This document shows positions 62,130 through 64,000 of a stretch of DNA of 64,000 nucleotides, one piece after another. The translations under genes and the position numbers were made by a program. A model generated the notes under the pieces. That model saw only the letters and a list, made by a program, of their open reading frames with translations, was not told the DNA's origin and did not search any database. This stretch comes from Streptomyces clavifer (GTDB lineage: Bacteria > Actinomycetota > Actinomycetes > Streptomycetales > Streptomycetaceae), in NCBI GenBank assembly GCA_014651175.1, contig BMWJ01000008.1, positions 62,001 through 126,000 of the forward strand, in the 5' to 3' direction. Every line of letters starts with the position of its first letter. Positions within the stretch are counted from its first letter, which is position 1.

Positions 62130-63440
62130 TTGAGCAGCACGATCTGGTCGGTGGACGAGCACCTGGACGACATCCTCGCCGCGGTGAGGCCGCTCGAACC
62201 CATCGAGCTGCAACTGCCCGACGCCCAGGGCTGCGTCCTGGTCGAGGACGTCGTGGTGGAGGTGGCCCTGCCGCCCTTCGACAACAGCTCGATGGACGGG
62301 TACGCGGTCCGGGTCTCCGACCTCGAGGGCTCCAGCGAGGAGTTCCCCGCCGTCCTCACCGTCATCGGCGACGTCGCGGCGGGCGACGGCGGGCTGGCCG
62401 ACGGCCGGTCGGTCGGCCCCGGCGAGGCAGCCCGCATCATGACCGGCGCCCCGCTGCCCGCGGGCGCCGAGGCGGTCGTCCCCGTCGAGTGGACCGACGG
62501 CGGTACGGGGGGTGGCCCCGCCTCCACGATGCGCGCCCACAGCGACGCACCGGAGGGGGCGAGCGGCGAGGTGCGGGTCCACCGTCCCGTCGAGGCCAGG
62601 GCCCATGTCCGTGCCCGGGGGAGCGATGTCCGGCCCGGGGACCTGGCGCTGCGCGCCGGCTCGGTCGTCGGACCGCCGCAGATCGGACTGCTCGCCGCGA
62701 TCGGCCGCTCGACGGTGAAGGTGCGGCCCCGCCCGCGCGTCGTCGTGCTCTCCACCGGCAGCGAGCTCGTGCAGCCGGGGGAGGAGCTGACCGGTGGCCG
62801 GATCTACGACTCCAACAGCTTCGCCCTGACGGCCGCCGCCCGGGATGCCGGAGCCATCGCCTACCGCGTCCCCGCGGTCGCCGACGACGCGGAGACGCTG
62901 CGCGCCACGATCGAGGACCAGCTGATCCGTGCCGACATCATCGTCACCACCGGCGGTGTGAGCGTCGGCGCATACGACGTGGTCAAGGAGGCACTGTCCT
63001 CCGTCGGGGACGAGGACGAACCCGGCAGCGGCATCGACTTCCGGACGCTCGCGATGCAGCCGGGCAAGCCGCAGGGCTTCGGTTCGATCGGTCCCGACCA
63101 CACGCCGCTGCTGGCGCTGCCCGGCAATCCGGTTTCCTCGTACGTCTCGTTCGAGCTGTTCGTCCGGCCGGCGATCCGGGCCCTGATGGGTCTCGAGGAC
63201 GTCCACCGCCCGACGGTCGGGGCCACGCTGAACGTCGACAAGGCGCTCACCTCGCCCTCCGGCAAGCGGCAGTTCCTCCGGGGGACGTACGACGCGGAGG
63301 CGGGCACGGTGACCCCCGTCGGTGGCCCCGGATCGCACCTGATCGCCGCCCTCGCCCAGGCGGACGCGCTGATCGTGCTGCCCGAGGACGTCACCTCCGC
63401 CGAGCCCGGCACGGAGACCCGGGTGATCCTCCTCCGCTGA
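62130..63440 (+). CDS. moeA: Molybdopterin molybdotransferase MoeA (Glp)
   Basis: A 436-residue enzyme that inserts molybdate into adenylylated molybdopterin. SVDEHLDDILAAVRPLEPIE, FDNSSMDGYAVRVSDLEG, GEAARIMTGAPLPAGAEAVV, LSTGSELVQPGEEL, TTGGVSVGAYDVVKEAL and ALPGNPVSSYVSFELFVRPA are all conserved family blocks. A TTG at 62130 starts it, GAGGAG about 10 nt upstream. An insertion of about 20 residues (GGGPASTMRAHSDAPEGASG) lies in the first half. It would supply the cofactor for the molybdoenzyme at 47 kb and others. Confidence 0.92.
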   Translation: MSSTIWSVDEHLDDILAAVRPLEPIELQLPDAQGCVLVEDVVVEVALPPFDNSSMDGYAVRVSDLEGSSEEFPAVLTVIGDVAAGDGGLADGRSVGPGEAARIMTGAPLPAGAEAVVPVEWTDGGTGGGPASTMRAHSDAPEGASGEVRVHRPVEARAHVRARGSDVRPGDLALRAGSVVGPPQIGLLAAIGRSTVKVRPRPRVVVLSTGSELVQPGEELTGGRIYDSNSFALTAAARDAGAIAYRVPAVADDAETLRATIEDQLIRADIIVTTGGVSVGAYDVVKEALSSVGDEDEPGSGIDFRTLAMQPGKPQGFGSIGPDHTPLLALPGNPVSSYVSFELFVRPAIRALMGLEDVHRPTVGATLNVDKALTSPSGKRQFLRGTYDAEAGTVTPVGGPGSHLIAALAQADALIVLPEDVTSAEPGTETRVILLR

Positions 63441-63508
63441 CTTCGACGCGGTGGCGGTACGGTGTCTGGCGCTGTGCCTTACCGGGGGAGGCCCCCGGAC
63501 CCCCGGCC

Positions 63509-63526
63509 CCCGCACTTCGGTGCGGG
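63509..63526 (+). terminator. Hairpin with TTCG tetraloop between moeA and moaC
   Basis: CCCGCAC-TTCG-GTGCGGG is a 7-bp stem with an exceptionally stable loop, preceded by a second inverted repeat (CCGGGGG...CCCCCGG at about 63483-63498). It could separate the two genes or attenuate read-through. Confidence 0.55.
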
Positions 63527-63566
63527 CCGGGCGGGCAACCGGCGCCCTACCGCTAGGCGGAGTGAG

Positions 63567-64000
63567 TTGAGTACGCAGAACAGGCTGACGCACATCGACG
63601 AGGCGGGCGCGGCCCGCATGGTCGATGTGTCGGAGAAGGACGTCACGACACGCGTCGCCCGGGCGAGCGGACGGGTCCTCGTGTCCCCGCGCGTCGTCGA
63701 ACTCCTCAGAGGCGAAGGGGTCCCCAAGGGCGATGCCCTCGCCACGGCGCGCATCGCCGGGATCATGGGTGCCAAGCGCACCCCGGACCTGATCCCGCTG
63801 TGCCATCCGCTCGCCGTCTCCGGCGTCAAGGTCGACCTGACCGTCGCCGACGACGCGGTGGAGATCCTGGCCACGGTGAAGACGACGGACCGCACAGGTG
63901 TCGAGATGGAGGCCCTGACCGCCGTGTCGGTCGCGGCTCTGACGGTGATCGACATGATCAAGGCGGTCGACAAGAGTGCCGTGATCACGGACGTCCGGGT
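63567..64000 (+). CDS. moaC: Cyclic pyranopterin monophosphate synthase MoaC, 3' end beyond window
   Basis: The first 144 codons of MoaC, which with MoaA makes cPMP, the first intermediate of the molybdenum cofactor. MVDVSEKDVTTRVARASGRV, KGDALATARIAGIMGAKRTP with LIPLCHPL, and TVKTTDRTGVEMEALTAVSV with ALTVIDMIKAVDK are the family signature, including the active-site Lys and Asp. The TTG at 63567 has GGAG 4 nt upstream. Usual length is about 160 residues, so only the last few are missing. Confidence 0.92.
   Translation, partial: MSTQNRLTHIDEAGAARMVDVSEKDVTTRVARASGRVLVSPRVVELLRGEGVPKGDALATARIAGIMGAKRTPDLIPLCHPLAVSGVKVDLTVADDAVEILATVKTTDRTGVEMEALTAVSVAALTVIDMIKAVDKSAVITDVR

Overview
The window is high-GC actinobacterial DNA, almost certainly a Streptomyces chromosome core. 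The evidence is very strong G/C bias at third codon positions, many GTG/TTG starts, an XRE/DUF397 pair, a GPP34 protein, DUF6227, DUF5707 and CU044_5270 proteins, an HrdD-type sigma factor and rare TTA codons. Genes are short operons on both strands, separated by strong GC-rich hairpins, most without a T-tract.

Layout. 1-4.3 kb: truncated Na+/solute symporter, DUF397 protein, XRE regulator and GPP34 protein, all leftward. 4.4-10.3 kb: a membrane-anchored D-Ala-D-Ala carboxypeptidase with an enormous disordered N-terminus, a polytopic membrane protein and a zinc-ribbon membrane protein. 10.4-13.2 kb: two related small beta-barrel proteins around a monooxygenase-fold protein and an epoxide hydrolase, possibly a small metabolic cassette. 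13.5-23 kb: an alpha/beta hydrolase whose nucleophile serine is alanine, an AlkZ-type winged-helix glycosylase candidate, oxidoreductases, regulators and an MFS pump.

23-30 kb is the accessory part: gene-poor, lower-GC in places, with an SMI1/KNR4 protein, a frameshifted remnant, a secreted DUF5707 protein and a graveyard of integrative elements at tRNA-Arg(CCT). A 36-bp piece of the tRNA 3' half is repeated 2 kb away. A decayed tyrosine recombinase sits beside each copy, and a fragment of a tRNA-Ile(GAU) lies between them.

30-45.6 kb: an ECF sigma factor (one TTA codon) coupled to a membrane protein, an acyl-CoA ligase, an M6 metalloprotease, TetR/MFS, MarR/ring-cleaving dioxygenase and WYL/MFS modules, and hrdD with a textbook SigR-type promoter. 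45.9-51.5 kb: a five-gene operon for a molybdopterin/Fe-S/Rieske membrane complex; four genes overlap by 4 bp. 51.5-64 kb: a degenerate mscL, a SAF-domain protein, a methylthioadenosine phosphorylase, an FmdB zinc ribbon, a transporter, a cation/proton antiporter starting at CTG, penicillin acylase, 5-formyl-THF cyclo-ligase, galU, moeA and the start of moaC. The Mo-cofactor genes could supply the upstream Mo enzyme.

All assignments come from reading the sequence and from family knowledge; no database searches were run.
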